Positions 35,966 through 46,300 are shown, numbered from the stretch's first letter. The stretch: 64,000 nt of DNA from Rhodococcus jostii NBRC 16295 (GCF_001894825.1 NZ_BCWY01000020.1:1-64000); one strand, 5' to 3'. Notes: generated from the sequence alone by a model not told the origin. Program-made: numbers and translations.

Positions 35966-37264
35966 ATGCCCGAGACCACAGGGTTCGCGACCCGGCAGGT
36001 CCGCACCGGCTATCAACCCGGAACTGCGCAGAACACCGCGATCCCCCCGATCTACCAATCGGTTGCCTACGACTTCGGCAGCTTCGAGCAGGCTCGCGAC
36101 ATCTTCTCTTTGCGGCGGAAGGGAAACCTGTACAGCCGCACCGGGAATCCGACCCAGGCCGTGTTCGAGCAGCGCCTCGCCGACCTCGACGGTGGTGTCG
36201 CGGCACTGGCCACGGGTTCCGGGCAGTCTGCGGTCGCGGTCGCACTCCTCACGCTCGCGAAGTCGGGGCAGCACATCGTCGCGGCACGGCAGCTGTACGG
36301 CGGGACGATCGATCTCCTCACCGACACGTTCGCGGACTTCGGGATCGAGGTCACTCTCGTCGATCAGGACGACCTCGACGGCTGGCGGGCGGCCGCGCGC
36401 CCCGAGACCCGGGCGTTCTTCGCCGAGACGATCGGCAATCCCGTCGCCTCCGTGCTCGACGTCCGGGCCGTGGCCGACATCGCGCACGAGGCCGGGGTTC
36501 CGCTGATCGTCGACAACACGATCGCCACCCCGTATCTGCTCCGCCCGAAGGACTTCGGCGCCGACATCGCGGTGTACTCGGCCACCAAGTTCATCGGTGG
36601 GCACGGTACGTCGCTCGGTGGCGTGATCGTGGACCTCGGCACGTTCGACTTCGGTGCGGAGCCGCAGCGGTGGATCCAGTTCACCGAGCCGTACCCCCGG
36701 ATCGGCGACCTCGTGCTGTGGGAGGAATTCGGTCGCGAGCGGAGCGCCTACCTCGTGTATGCGAAGACCAAGCTCGTCCACGATCTCGGTCCCGCGCTGT
36801 CACCGTTCAATTCGTTTCAGCTGCTTCAGGGTCTGGAGACCCTGGACCTGCGCCTGGACCGGCAGGTCGGCTCCGCGCTGGCGATCGCCCGGTTCCTCGA
36901 CGGTCATCCCGCCGTCGCCAAAGTCAACTACCCCGGACTGCCGGACAACCGGTGGCACGCCGCCGCCCAGCAGTACCTGCCGCGAGGCGCGGGCTCCGTC
37001 TTCTCCTTCGATCTCGCCGTCGACGACTCGCGGGTCGCGAAGTTCGTCGATTCGCTGCAGCTGTTCGCCATCGTCGCCAACATCGGCGACGCCCGTTCCC
37101 TGGTCGTGCACCCCGCCACCACCACGCACAGCCATCTCGACGACGCGCAACTCCGCGACGCCGGATTCGGCTACCGCACCGTCCGGCTGTCGATCGGACT
37201 GGAAAACCTGGAAGACCTCGTCGACGATCTGCGTGCTTCGCTCGACGCCATCACGGAGGAATGA
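35966..37264 (+). CDS. metY: O-acetylhomoserine sulfhydrylase-type PLP enzyme (MetY)
   Basis: This 432-residue Cys/Met-metabolism PLP enzyme is most like O-acetylhomoserine aminocarboxypropyltransferase, which makes homocysteine or methionine from O-acetylhomoserine and sulfide or methanethiol. The PLP Lys is in YSATKFIGGHG (about K208). The PIYQSVAYDF and LYSRTGNPTQAVFEQRLADLDGG (in parts) start and the HPATTTHSHL block (about 385) fit MetY. I start it at ATG 35966, which leaves an operator-like leader upstream. An LLM monooxygenase begins two bases after its stop. The link suggests that sulfur or methanethiol freed by the monooxygenase is captured directly. Confidence 0.9.
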   Translation: MPETTGFATRQVRTGYQPGTAQNTAIPPIYQSVAYDFGSFEQARDIFSLRRKGNLYSRTGNPTQAVFEQRLADLDGGVAALATGSGQSAVAVALLTLAKSGQHIVAARQLYGGTIDLLTDTFADFGIEVTLVDQDDLDGWRAAARPETRAFFAETIGNPVASVLDVRAVADIAHEAGVPLIVDNTIATPYLLRPKDFGADIAVYSATKFIGGHGTSLGGVIVDLGTFDFGAEPQRWIQFTEPYPRIGDLVLWEEFGRERSAYLVYAKTKLVHDLGPALSPFNSFQLLQGLETLDLRLDRQVGSALAIARFLDGHPAVAKVNYPGLPDNRWHAAAQQYLPRGAGSVFSFDLAVDDSRVAKFVDSLQLFAIVANIGDARSLVVHPATTTHSHLDDAQLRDAGFGYRTVRLSIGLENLEDLVDDLRASLDAITEE

Positions 37265-37265
37265 C

Positions 37266-38336
37266 ATGCACTTCGGCTACTGGACCCCCATCTACGGCGG
37301 CTTCCTGCGCAACCTCGGCGACGAAGGGATGCCCGCCACCTGGGACTACGTCAAGCAACTCTCGCAGCTGGCCGACCGGCTCGGGTATCACACCACGCTC
37401 GTGCCCGAGCTCTATCTCAACGACCGCAAGGGCGTCGACGCACCCAGCCTCGAGGCTTGGTCGCTGTCGTCGGCGATCCTTGCGGTCACCGAACAACTCC
37501 GGGTGATGACGGCGGTGCGACCCGGGTTCCACCTGCCCGCGGTGACCGCGAAGGAGTCGGCGACCATCACCGACATCGCCGGAACAACTGAAGCCAGTGC
37601 GGCACGGTTCGCGCTCAACGTCGTCGCCGCGTGGTGGGAGGAGGAGGCGCGACAGTACGGCGGCGCCTTCACCCGGCACGACGACCGGTACCGGCAGGCC
37701 ACCGAGTTCGTCGACGTTCTCCGCGGACTGTGGGAACACACCCCGTTCACCCACCAGGGCGAGCACTTCACGGTGCGCGACTCGATCCTGTCGCCGAAAC
37801 CCTCGATCCACCCGCCGGTCTTCGCGGGCGGTGAAAGCGAGAGCGGCCGTGAATCGATCGCGACGTTCGCCGACTCGTACGTCCTCCACGGCGGCACCGT
37901 CGACGAGGTGCGATCGAAGATCGCGGACATGAACGCGCGGTCGCAGCGAATCCACCAGCGGGACATGGCCGAATTCGGTATGTCCACGTACGTCATCGTG
38001 CGCGATACCGAAGCCGAAGCCCGCGCCGAACTCGACCGCATCACCACCGTCGACCCCCACTCGCCCGGGTACGCGTCGTTCGAGGAGTTCGTGAAGAACT
38101 CCGAACTCGACGTCGAGCTGTCCAAGCGCGAATACTCGGTCGGCACCCGCGGACTGCGGCCCGACCTCGTCGGCACACCGGAGCAGGTCGCCGAGAAGAT
38201 CCGCGCGTACCAGGACGCCGGTCTCACACTCCTGCTCATCCAGTGCTCCCCCGCGCACGAGGAACTCGAACGCATCGCCGAGCAGGTGTTCCCGCTGGTC
38301 CCCGCCCGTGAGTACTTGTTAACCACGGGCGGTTAA
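37266..38336 (+). CDS. LLM flavin monooxygenase, SsuD/SfnG-like
   Basis: This 356-residue monooxygenase resembles the SsuD (alkanesulfonate) and SfnG (dimethylsulfone) branch. Markers are MHFGYWTPIYGG, ADRLGYHTTLVPELY, the VMTAVRPGFHLPAVTAKESATI region (in parts, about 78-100), ARFALNVVAAWWEEE, HDDRYRQATEFVDVLRGLW and PPVFAGGESESGRE. It is translationally close to metY (one base between stop and start), so release and capture of sulfur are probably coupled. The C-terminal residues AREYLLTTGG are encoded by a palindromic repeat and replace a normal ending after ...FPLVP. Methanesulfonate, dimethylsulfone or similar small substrates are plausible. Confidence 0.87.
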   Translation: MHFGYWTPIYGGFLRNLGDEGMPATWDYVKQLSQLADRLGYHTTLVPELYLNDRKGVDAPSLEAWSLSSAILAVTEQLRVMTAVRPGFHLPAVTAKESATITDIAGTTEASAARFALNVVAAWWEEEARQYGGAFTRHDDRYRQATEFVDVLRGLWEHTPFTHQGEHFTVRDSILSPKPSIHPPVFAGGESESGRESIATFADSYVLHGGTVDEVRSKIADMNARSQRIHQRDMAEFGMSTYVIVRDTEAEARAELDRITTVDPHSPGYASFEEFVKNSELDVELSKREYSVGTRGLRPDLVGTPEQVAEKIRAYQDAGLTLLLIQCSPAHEELERIAEQVFPLVPAREYLLTTGG

Positions 38337-38351
38337 GAAGTACTCACGGGC
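38304..38351. repeat. Gene-end palindromic repeat, family B, copy 2
   Basis: The arms GCCCGTGAGTACTTGTTAACC and the opposite arm differ at one position and enclose ACGGGC. The LLM gene reads through the left arm as REYLLTTGG and stops at the TAA at 38334-38336. There is only a short GC tail on the right. Confidence 0.85.
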
Positions 38352-38515
38352 GGGACGCCCTTGACCGCACGACGACCCGCGAGTAAGGATGAATACGTTC
38401 TGTGCGCGGCGGTTTCATTCCCGGAGAGAGGAATTCACACCCCCAGGACTAATCGCGACGCATCCATTGCATACGGCCGCACGAGGGCCGCGGGGCGAGC
38501 GCGAGGGGATTTGTC

Positions 38516-39898
38516 ATGGCAGACATCGAGGTCGACTATTGCGTCGTCGGCGCAGGGTTCGCGGGACTGACTGCGGCACTGCGCGTGAAACAGGCCGGAC
38601 AATCGGTCGCGCTGCTGGAGGCGCGTGACCGGATCGGCGGGCGAACCTTCACCGAGGTCCGCGACGACGGTTCGTGGATCGATCGGGGCGGCGCATGGGT
38701 CGGACCCGGGCAGGACCGGATCTACGCCCTCATGGACGAATTCGGCGTCAAGACCTACAAGCAGTACACCGACGGCGAAGCGATGATGGTCGTCGACGGC
38801 AAGCAGTACCGGTACCAGGGCACGATCCCGTTGACGATGAGCCCCTGGGCCGCCGCGAACCTCGGCGCGGTCTTCGTCGAACTCGGTGAGATGTGTAAGA
38901 CGATCCCGCTCGAGGCGCCGTGGGAGGCGAAGAAGGCCGCCAAGTGGGACTCGATCAGCCTCGCGAAGTGGCTCGGCGACAACACGTTGTCCAAGCCCGC
39001 CCACGACCTCCTCGAAACCGCCATCGCCGGCTGCTACACGTCCGCGGCGTCCGAGGTGTCGATGTTGTTCGTCCTGTACCAGATGGCGTCCGGCGGTGGT
39101 CCGGGTTTCGTTCTCGGTGTGAAGGGCGGCGCGCAGGACTCCCGGCCGGTCGGCGGAATGGGTGCCATCTACCGTCCGATGGCGGCCGAGATCGGCGACT
39201 CGCTCCATCTGTCGCAGCCCGTCCGTGAGATCGCGCAGGACGGCGACGGCGTGACCGTCCGCTCCGCGGAGATGTCGGTACGCGCCCGACGGGCGATCGT
39301 CGCGGTGCCGCTCGCGATCGCGAGCCAGATCCGCTACGAACCCATGCTCCCGATGGATCGATCCTTCCTGCACCAGAGAATGCCGAGCGGTGCCATCTTC
39401 AAGATCGCCGTCCTCTACGACGAACCCTTCTGGCGTGCCGACGGATTGTCGGGGCAGTCGGCGGCACCCGAATCCCCGGCCACCATCACCGTCGACGCCG
39501 GCACCGACACCGGACGTCCCGGGGTTCTGTGCGTGATCGTCGAGGGCCCCGTCGCCCGCAGGCTGGGACGACTGTCGGAGGCGGAGCGGAAAAAGGCGGT
39601 GCTCGACGATCTGACCGCGAGGTTCGGAAGCAAGGCGGCGTCACCCGTCGACTACATCGAGCAGAACTGGAGCGTCGAGCGGTACTCCGGCGGCGGCATG
39701 CTCAGTCACGCGCCGACGGGCGTCCTCACCCAGTTCGGTTACACCCTCCGCGAGCCCTGCGGTCGCATTCACTGGGCCGGCACGGAGAGTTCGTCCGTGA
39801 TGTGCGGCTGGGTCGACGGAGCCGTCCGGTCCGGTGAGCGCGCCGCACGGGAGGTCACCGAACGCGACGGCGCGCTGTCACTCGCCCGACCTCAGTAG
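38516..39898 (+). CDS. Flavin monoamine oxidase family protein
   Basis: This 460-residue FAD amine oxidase has the dinucleotide-binding motif VVGAGFAGL (about 9-17), the second FAD strand LLEARDRIGGRTFTE (about 36-50), GGAWVGPGQD and the C-terminal GRIHWAGTESSS..GWVDGAVRSGERAA block (about 415-445), all typical of monoamine/putrescine oxidases. The mammalian-type covalent Cys is absent (YSGGGM), as in bacterial members. It oxidises an amine to an aldehyde, ammonia and peroxide. The SDR and aldehyde dehydrogenase genes facing it could process the aldehyde. A link to the amine catabolism proposed at 48-64 kb is possible but unproven. The stop overlaps the convergent SDR stop by seven bases. Confidence 0.88.
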   Translation: MADIEVDYCVVGAGFAGLTAALRVKQAGQSVALLEARDRIGGRTFTEVRDDGSWIDRGGAWVGPGQDRIYALMDEFGVKTYKQYTDGEAMMVVDGKQYRYQGTIPLTMSPWAAANLGAVFVELGEMCKTIPLEAPWEAKKAAKWDSISLAKWLGDNTLSKPAHDLLETAIAGCYTSAASEVSMLFVLYQMASGGGPGFVLGVKGGAQDSRPVGGMGAIYRPMAAEIGDSLHLSQPVREIAQDGDGVTVRSAEMSVRARRAIVAVPLAIASQIRYEPMLPMDRSFLHQRMPSGAIFKIAVLYDEPFWRADGLSGQSAAPESPATITVDAGTDTGRPGVLCVIVEGPVARRLGRLSEAERKKAVLDDLTARFGSKAASPVDYIEQNWSVERYSGGGMLSHAPTGVLTQFGYTLREPCGRIHWAGTESSSVMCGWVDGAVRSGERAAREVTERDGALSLARPQ

Positions 39899-40689
39899 TA
39901 GACGGCCCCCGGAACACCACCGCCGACGGCGACCGCGTCGCCGGTGATGGCGATGCTGCGCGGTGACGCCAGGAAGGTGACGACGTCGGCGACCTCGCCG
40001 GCGTCGATCAGCCGGTGGATCGAGTTGGTGGCCAGCCGCGACTCCAGTTCGGCCACCGGCACACCTTCGTCCTCGGACTGCTTCGCCAGGCGGTCGACGA
40101 GTCGTTCCGTCCGCGTCAGTCCGGGGTGCACCACGGTGACGTTGACGCCGTGCGGTCCGAGTTCGTCCGCGAGGTTCTTCGTCAGCGCCGACACACCGAC
40201 GTTTCGCACGGTCTGGGCGATGGAGTTGGCTTGGCGCGCACCGAGTCCACTGATGTTGATGATCCGGCCCCACCCCTGCTCCACGAGGTGCGGTGCCACG
40301 GCCCGGGCGGTCCGCAGGTATCCGAGCACCTTGATCTCGAGTTCCTCGCGCACCACGTCGTCGGTGGTGGACGCGAAGTCGCTCGGCTTGCCCGCACTCC
40401 ACGGGGTCGCGGCGGCGTTCACGAGGATGTCGACGCCGCCGAGTTCGTCCACCGTCCGCTGCACGAGGGCGCGCACCGAGTTGTCGTCGCCGGTGTCGGT
40501 GGGAACCCCGAGCACCCGCCGTCCGGTCTCCTGCGACAGCGTCTTCGCCGCCAACTCCAGCGCCTCGACACTCCTGGCAGCGAGCACCACGTCGACCCCC
40601 TCCGACGCGAGACTGCGCGCTATCGCGAGACCGATTCCGCGACTGCCGCCGGTGACGATCGCCCGCTTGCCGCTCAGACCGAGATCCAT
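39892..40689 (-). CDS. SDR-family protein lacking the usual Tyr-Lys catalytic pair
   Basis: This 265-residue short-chain dehydrogenase/reductase fold protein has the cofactor motif TGGSRGIG (13-20), NAAAT at about 91-95 and the Ser of NISG (about S147). At the positions expected for the catalytic YxxxK, the sequence is SIAQTVRNVGVSALTK, which gives Gln159 and Asn163. The rest of the fold, including the PGLTRTER block, is intact. A subgroup of actinobacterial SDRs shows this change, so it may not be random decay. It may bind NAD(P) without classic reduction or use other residues. I start it at ATG 40689, after an AGGAG site. The aldehyde dehydrogenase gene is upstream across a repeat. Confidence 0.85.
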   Translation of the reverse strand: MDLGLSGKRAIVTGGSRGIGLAIARSLASEGVDVVLAARSVEALELAAKTLSQETGRRVLGVPTDTGDDNSVRALVQRTVDELGGVDILVNAAATPWSAGKPSDFASTTDDVVREELEIKVLGYLRTARAVAPHLVEQGWGRIINISGLGARQANSIAQTVRNVGVSALTKNLADELGPHGVNVTVVHPGLTRTERLVDRLAKQSEDEGVPVAELESRLATNSIHRLIDAGEVADVVTFLASPRSIAITGDAVAVGGGVPGAVYY

Positions 40690-40784
40690 GTCATTCTCCT
40701 CGTTTCCGCTGTCCACCCCTCGGTTCGAGGGTAGGACCGCGATGGTTGGGAGTCACGGATTCGGTTCAGTGTGAGGCCAATTGC

Positions 40785-40850
40785 TCTCCGCGCCCGTGCG
40801 TGGTTAACGAGTCCAGAGACTCGTCAACCACGCACGGGCGGCGAAGCCGC
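40785..40850. repeat. Gene-end palindromic repeat, family A, copy 5
   Basis: CCGTGCGTGGTTAACGAG and CTCGTCAACCACGCACGG face each other around TCCAGAGA, followed by GGCGGCGAAGCCGCC (one base changed from the usual tail). The aldehyde dehydrogenase stops directly at its right edge. The SDR start lies about 95 bases to the left. Confidence 0.85.
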
Positions 40851-42275
40851 CTACCGCTGGATCGACTTGATCTCCAAGAACTCCTCGAAGCCGAGGACGC
40901 CCGCCTCGCGGCCGATGCCCGACTGCTTGTATCCGCCGAACGGGGCGTTGGTGTTGAACGCGCCGCCGTTCACCTCGACCTGACCGGCGCGGAGCTGCCG
41001 TGCGACGCGGTCGGCGCGGTCCTGGTCACCGGACCAGACGCCGGCGGCGAGCCCGTATTCCGTTGCGTTGGCGATCCGTACGGCGTCGTCCTCGTCCCGG
41101 TATCCGATGATCGACAGGACGGGCCCGAAGATCTCTTCCTTGGCGATGGTCATGTCCTCGGTGACGCCGGCGAACACGGTGGGGCCGACGAAGTAGCCGG
41201 AGTCCTGGCCGGTCTCCCGGCCGTCGAGGACCGGACGCGCACCTTCCGCGATGCCCTGTTCGATGTAGCCGCGCACCCGCTTCAGCTGGTTCGAGTTCAC
41301 CAGCGGGCCCAGCACGGAGGTGGCGGCCGTCGGGTCGCCGACGGAGTAGTTCTGCGCGACCTGCACCGCGATGGCGGCCGCCTCGTCGACCTTGTCCGAA
41401 GGGACGAGCATCCGGGTGAGCGCCGAGCAGGTCTGGCCGGAGTTGAGGAAGCACTTGGCGACGCCGTCGGTGACGGCCTTCGTCAGGTCGGCGTCGTCGA
41501 GAATGACGTTGGCCGACTTGCCGCCCAGTTCGAGCGCCACCTTCTTCACCGTCTCGGCCGCAACGACCGCGACCCGTTTGCCGGCGCGGGTGGAGCCGGT
41601 GAAGGAGACCATGTCGACCTCCGGGTGGCCGGCGATCGCCTCGCCCACGACGGGTCCGTACCCGCTGACGAGGTTGAACACGCCTGCCGGCACACCGATT
41701 TCGTCGAAGATGTCGGCGAGCGCGTACGTGGCGAGCGGAGCCACCTCGGTGGGCTTGAGCACCACGGTGCACCCGGCTGCCAGTGCACCGCCGACCTTGA
41801 GCACCACCTGGTGGAGCGGGAAGTTCCACGGGGTGATCGCACCGACCACCCCGATCGGCTCACGCACGATCAGCGAGTTGCCGACCTCGTGGGCGTCGAA
41901 GTCGTAGGTCGCGGCCAATTCGGCGAAGGCGGCGAGGTTCGCGAGCGGCATGCCGATCTGGATGGGCTTCGCGAATCCGAGCGGCATGCCCATGTCGCGG
42001 GACACCAGCGCGGTGAAGTCGTCGAGCCGTTCATAAATCAGAGTGGCGGCCTTCTGGAGGTACTCGCCCCGTTCCTTGCCGCTGAGCGCGGACCACGCGG
42101 GGAAGGCGGCCCGCGCGGCCTTCGCGGCCCGATCGACGTCGTCGGCGGTGCCCTCGGCCACCACCGCGATGACGTCCTCGGTGGCCGGGTTCACCACGTC
42201 GATACGGCCCGTCCCCTGCGAATCGACCCAGGATCCGTCGATGTAGATCTTGGTCCGGTCCAGAACTTCGCTCAT
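40851..42275 (-). CDS. NAD(P)-dependent aldehyde dehydrogenase
   Basis: This standard-length (474 residues) aldehyde dehydrogenase has all key residues: Asn in TPWNFP (about N151), general-base Glu in LELGGKS (about E249) and catalytic Cys in NSGQTCSA (about C283). The cofactor loop FTGSTRAG is at about 225-232 and the C-terminal [11 protein letters not shown] motif is present. It could oxidise the aldehyde made by the flavin amine oxidase 2 kb away, or imidazoleacetaldehyde from the histamine-dehydrogenase-like enzyme farther right. Neither link is proven. It starts at ATG 42275, and a 163-base divergent gap separates it from the lipoprotein gene. Confidence 0.92.
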   Translation of the reverse strand: MSEVLDRTKIYIDGSWVDSQGTGRIDVVNPATEDVIAVVAEGTADDVDRAAKAARAAFPAWSALSGKERGEYLQKAATLIYERLDDFTALVSRDMGMPLGFAKPIQIGMPLANLAAFAELAATYDFDAHEVGNSLIVREPIGVVGAITPWNFPLHQVVLKVGGALAAGCTVVLKPTEVAPLATYALADIFDEIGVPAGVFNLVSGYGPVVGEAIAGHPEVDMVSFTGSTRAGKRVAVVAAETVKKVALELGGKSANVILDDADLTKAVTDGVAKCFLNSGQTCSALTRMLVPSDKVDEAAAIAVQVAQNYSVGDPTAATSVLGPLVNSNQLKRVRGYIEQGIAEGARPVLDGRETGQDSGYFVGPTVFAGVTEDMTIAKEEIFGPVLSIIGYRDEDDAVRIANATEYGLAAGVWSGDQDRADRVARQLRAGQVEVNGGAFNTNAPFGGYKQSGIGREAGVLGFEEFLEIKSIQR

Positions 42276-42438
42276 CGGTTCAGCCTCCAGTGAAAGTGTC
42301 GCGGATCCTTGTCCGCCCAGAGCCTACGGCCGGGATCCGCCGGCCCGGGGCGATTGCGATCTCCCGGAACCACATACCGGGATGCCACCGATCGCGGACC
42401 ATCGACGTACGCCGCACGTTCATCAGGAGGAGTGATCC

Positions 42439-43071
42439 ATGCGCACACAGTCACCGGCACGCACCCTTCTCGGGGTGGTCGCGGTCGCTGCCGCGCTCAC
42501 CGCGTCGGCGTGTGGGTCGACGGACGAGTCGGGGACCGCCGAGCCGTCGCCCGGCGGCGGCGCCACCCCGACGACGACCGCGGCGACGACCACCACGACG
42601 ACGCCAACGGCCACCGCATCCGAGTCCACGCCGTCCGAGACGACCGCACCGCACCCCGACCGCTGCCTCATCGGCGAACTGCAGGTGACGCTCGGGGAGG
42701 CGAGCGGGGCCGCCGGGTCGCAGGAGATCCCGATCGTGTTCACCAACACGGGCACCCGCAGCTGTGTCCTCCACGGGTATCCCGGGGTCTCGTACCTGGC
42801 GGCACCGGACGGTCCGCAGGTGGGGGCCGCCGCAGCCCGGGACGGCGGGACGGAGACTCCTGTGACGGTGGCTCCGCGCGCGCGGGCCACCGCCGCGGTG
42901 CGCGCGACAGTGGTGCAGAACTACCCGGCCGAGACGTGTGGACCCACCCCCGTCGCCGGGTTCAGGGTGTACCCGCCGAACGACACGGGGTCGGTGTTCC
43001 TTCCCTACCCCACCACCGGATGCGCGCAGACCGGCGTGAAGCAACTGTCGGTGCAGCCCGTGACCGGGTGA
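42439..43071 (+). CDS. DUF4232-type lipoprotein
   Basis: This 210-residue surface lipoprotein has a signal peptide with a lipobox Cys25 (LTASACG), a Thr/Ser/Pro-rich linker (about 27-73) with a run of threonines that may be glycosylated, and a C-terminal beta-rich DUF4232 domain (about 75-210). Its marks include CLIGELQVTLGEASGA, NTGTRSCVLHGYPGVSYL and the closing PTTGCAQTGVKQLSVQP. An AGGAGG site precedes the ATG. The function of the family is not known. Its neighbour downstream is a cell-wall polysaccharide gene, which fits an envelope location. Confidence 0.9.
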   Translation: MRTQSPARTLLGVVAVAAALTASACGSTDESGTAEPSPGGGATPTTTAATTTTTTPTATASESTPSETTAPHPDRCLIGELQVTLGEASGAAGSQEIPIVFTNTGTRSCVLHGYPGVSYLAAPDGPQVGAAAARDGGTETPVTVAPRARATAAVRATVVQNYPAETCGPTPVAGFRVYPPNDTGSVFLPYPTTGCAQTGVKQLSVQPVTG

Positions 43072-43076
43072 GCTGG

Positions 43077-43096
43077 TTCACCCGCCCCGGGTGAAT
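43077..43096. terminator. Hairpin after the DUF4232 lipoprotein gene
   Basis: TTCACCC-GCCCC-GGGTGAA forms a seven-pair stem with a five-base loop, immediately after the lipoprotein stop codon. No T-run follows, as is common in actinobacteria. Confidence 0.6.
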
Positions 43097-43164
43097 CGGC
43101 TACCCCTGTTCCCGACCTAACGTCGGGCTACTGACCGTGGTCACACCGAAGGAAGGGCGGAGGC

Positions 43165-43290
43165 ATGTTCGAGATCATCCGCGAAGTGCATTCCGAGGTT
43201 CGGCACCGCCGCGGTCCGCGGCACCACCACCATCATCTTCTGACCCGCGCCGAACGCCGGTCGCGGATCCTGAGACACCTCTTTCAGTGA
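43165..43290 (+). CDS. 41-residue His/Arg-rich microprotein
   Basis: A short frame, ATG 43165 to TGA 43290, follows a strong ribosome-binding region (GAAGGAAGGGCGGAGG). It encodes a highly basic peptide beginning MFEIIREVHSEVRHRRG, then five histidines in a row, and ending RSRILRHLFQ. The His cluster could bind metal. It lies 82 bases before the arabinosyltransferase gene on the same strand, so it may be a leader peptide or a separate small protein. I recognise no family. A good ribosome site and basic amphipathic ends support translation; homologues in other genomes would be needed to be sure. Confidence 0.55.
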   Translation: MFEIIREVHSEVRHRRGPRHHHHHLLTRAERRSRILRHLFQ

Positions 43291-43372
43291 CCGGCCGGGA
43301 CCGGTAGCCCTCTGACCAGGCCGGTTCCTTGCCTTCGCTCACCATCGGCGCGGATGGGTACTATCCGACGTC

Positions 43373-46300
43373 GTGACTGAGAGCAGGCTGGAATCGGCGA
43401 ATGTGTCCAGAGACGACTCGGACGAGTCGCCGATCGGGACCTCGCCGCAGTCGTCGCCCCGTCGACAGTCGGTCCGCTCCGCTCGCCTTCTCGCCGTCAT
43501 CGCCTCCGTCTTCGGAATCCTGCTCACGCTCTCGCTGCCGTTCCTTCCGGTCGAGCAGGACAGTGCCACCCTCACGTGGCCGCAGAACGGCAACACCGGA
43601 AGCGTCGAAGCACCGCTCGTCTCCTATGCGCCGCTGACCCTCGACGTCCGGATCCCCTGCTCCGCGGTCGGTGAGCTCGCCGACAGTGGCGGGATCCTGA
43701 CTTCCACCGCCCCCGCCGGAGCCGCCGACGCCGCGAAGTACGGACTGGTCGCCAAGGTGAATCCGGAGACCGCCGACGGTCCCGCGGGCGTCGCGGTGCT
43801 GCTGCGGAACCGGGTGCTCCTGTCGTCACCGCTGGACCAGCTGCCCGACGGCTGCACGCTCGTGGTGTCCTCGGATTCCGCGCGAACTGCCGCCGGATTC
43901 GTCACGGCGGGCCAGGACGCACCGACCGTCGTCGACGGTGACCTCCGCCCGCAGATGGTGGGCATCTTCAGCGACCTCGACGGACCAGTGCCCGACGGGC
44001 TGCAGATGACCGCGCAGATCGACAGCCGCTTCTCGTCCACGCCGTCGACGATCAAATTCGTGGCCATGGTGGTGGGCGCGCTCGCGACGATTCTGGCGCT
44101 GGTGGCGCTACACCGCCTCGACAACGTCGACGGCCGCCGGGCCCGACGATTCCTGCCCACGCGCTGGTGGTCGTTCGGAGCGGTCGACGCCGTCGTCCTC
44201 GGCACGCTGGTGCTGTGGCATTTCATCGGCGCGTCCACCTCCGACGACGGCTATCAGTTCAACATGGCCCGCACGTCCGAGGCCGCCGGCTATATGGCCA
44301 ACTACTTCCGCTGGTACGGCGTCCCGGAGGCGCCGTTCGGATCTCCGTACTACGACGTCCTCGCGGTGCTGGCGAACATCACACCGGCCAGCCCGTTCGT
44401 CCGGCTGCCCGCGCTTCTCGCCGGCATCGTCGCGTGGCTGGTGATCAGCCGTGAGGTGGCGCCGCGACTCGGCGCCGCCGTCCGTGGCAACCGGCTCGCG
44501 CTGTGGACGGGTGGCCTGGTGTTCCTCGCGTTCTGGCTCCCGTACAACAACGGTCTGCGGCCCGAACCGATCGTCGCGGTGGGCGTCCTGCTCACGTGGT
44601 GCTCGGTGGAACGCGCCGTGGCCACCCGGCGTCTGCTGCCCGCCGCGGTGGCGATCCTGGTCGGCGCGGCGACGCTGACCGCGGGCCCGTCCGGGTTGAT
44701 CTCTTTCGGCGCCCTGGTCGCGGGTGCCCGGCCGATCCTGCAGATCGTGATCGCGCGGGCCAAGACGGTGGGATACATCGCATTGCTGGCACCGCTCGTC
44801 GCGTCGGGAACCGTGATCCTGGTGGCGGTGTTCGCCGACCAGACGCTCGCCGCCGTCCTGGAGATGCAGCACGTGCACGCCATCGGCCCGAACGTCCCCT
44901 GGTTCGACGAGTACCTCCGCTACCAGTACCTGCTGAACATTTCCGTGGACGGTTCGCTGTCGCGCCGGTTCGGGGTGTTCGCCATGGTGCTGTGCCTGGC
45001 GGTGACGGTCCTGGTGATGCTGCGCAAGGGGGGCCGGATCCCCGGGACCGCGGCCGGACCATCGCGGCGGCTCATCGGCATCACGCTGGCCGCGATGGGA
45101 CTGATGATGTTCACGCCCACCAAGTGGACCCATCACTTCGGCATCTACGCGGGTCTGGCGGGGTCGCTCGCGGTGCTGGCGTCGGTGGCGGTGAGCACCG
45201 CAGTGGTGCGCTCGCCGCGCAACCGCGCCCTGTTCGCGGCCGCCGTGCTGTTCCTGCTGGCGATGTGTTTCACCAGCACCAACGGGTGGTGGTACGTGTC
45301 CAGTTACAGCGTCCCGTGGTGGGACAAACCGGTGTCGATCGGCGGTCTCGGTGCCGGCACCATCCTGCTCGGCGCGACTCTGCTGATGCTGCTGATCGCG
45401 GCGTGGTGCTACTTCCGCGAGCCCTACACCCGGAGCGGATCCGCGCGGCCGGGACGGCTGTGGGCGATCCCGCCCTTGACGGTGGCGGCCGCCGCGATGG
45501 TGCTGTTCGAGGTGCTGTCGATGGCGAAGGGCGCGGTCGCGCAGTACCCCGCGTTCTCCCTCGCCCGCTCCAACGTCGACGCCGTCACCGACGCCCCGTG
45601 CGGCCTCGCCAACGACGTCCTGCTCGAAACCGATCCCAACGCGTCGCTGCTGCAACCGCTGTCCGGTGACACGGCGACCGCACTCGCGGGCACCGACAGC
45701 GTCGGCTTCACCCCGAACGGCGTCGCCGGAGATCTGAGCGCCGACGAGGAATCGTCGGATGCCGGCGTCGCCAACTCCGTCAAGACCGACAACACCGAGC
45801 AGACCGCGTCCAGGAACGCCGCAGGCACCGGCGGCGGCGCCGGCGCTGTGGGTGTCAACGGCAGCGCCGTGGCCCTGCCGTTCGGACTCGACCCCGACCG
45901 CACGCCGGTCCTCGGTAGTGACGGCAGCGAGGGCGACGCGTCACTGACCAGCGGCTGGTACCGACTGCCGAATCCCGACTCGGACGCCGGGGCGGGTGAC
46001 ATCATCTCCATCGCCGCCGCGGGTCGCATCCGCTCCGTCGACGCGGACGGCGTCGTCACCTACGGCCAGAACCTCGAGGTGGAGTACGGCACCGCGCAGC
46101 CGGACGGCACGGTCGCGGCGGCCGGGCGGGTGACGCCGATCGATATCGGCCCGGCACCGTCCTGGCGCAATCTGCGCGTCCCACTCGATTCGCTGCCGGG
46201 CAATACGGACGTCATCCGCCTGGTGGCCTCGGACTCGGACAGCGATCCGCAGCAATGGCTGGCGGTGACACCGCCGCGTGTTCCGCGGACGCAGACGCTG

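Noticed and set aside
43165-43290. His run as an engineered tag
   Set aside because: The run uses mixed codons, sits inside a natural-looking basic frame and has no vector sequence around it.
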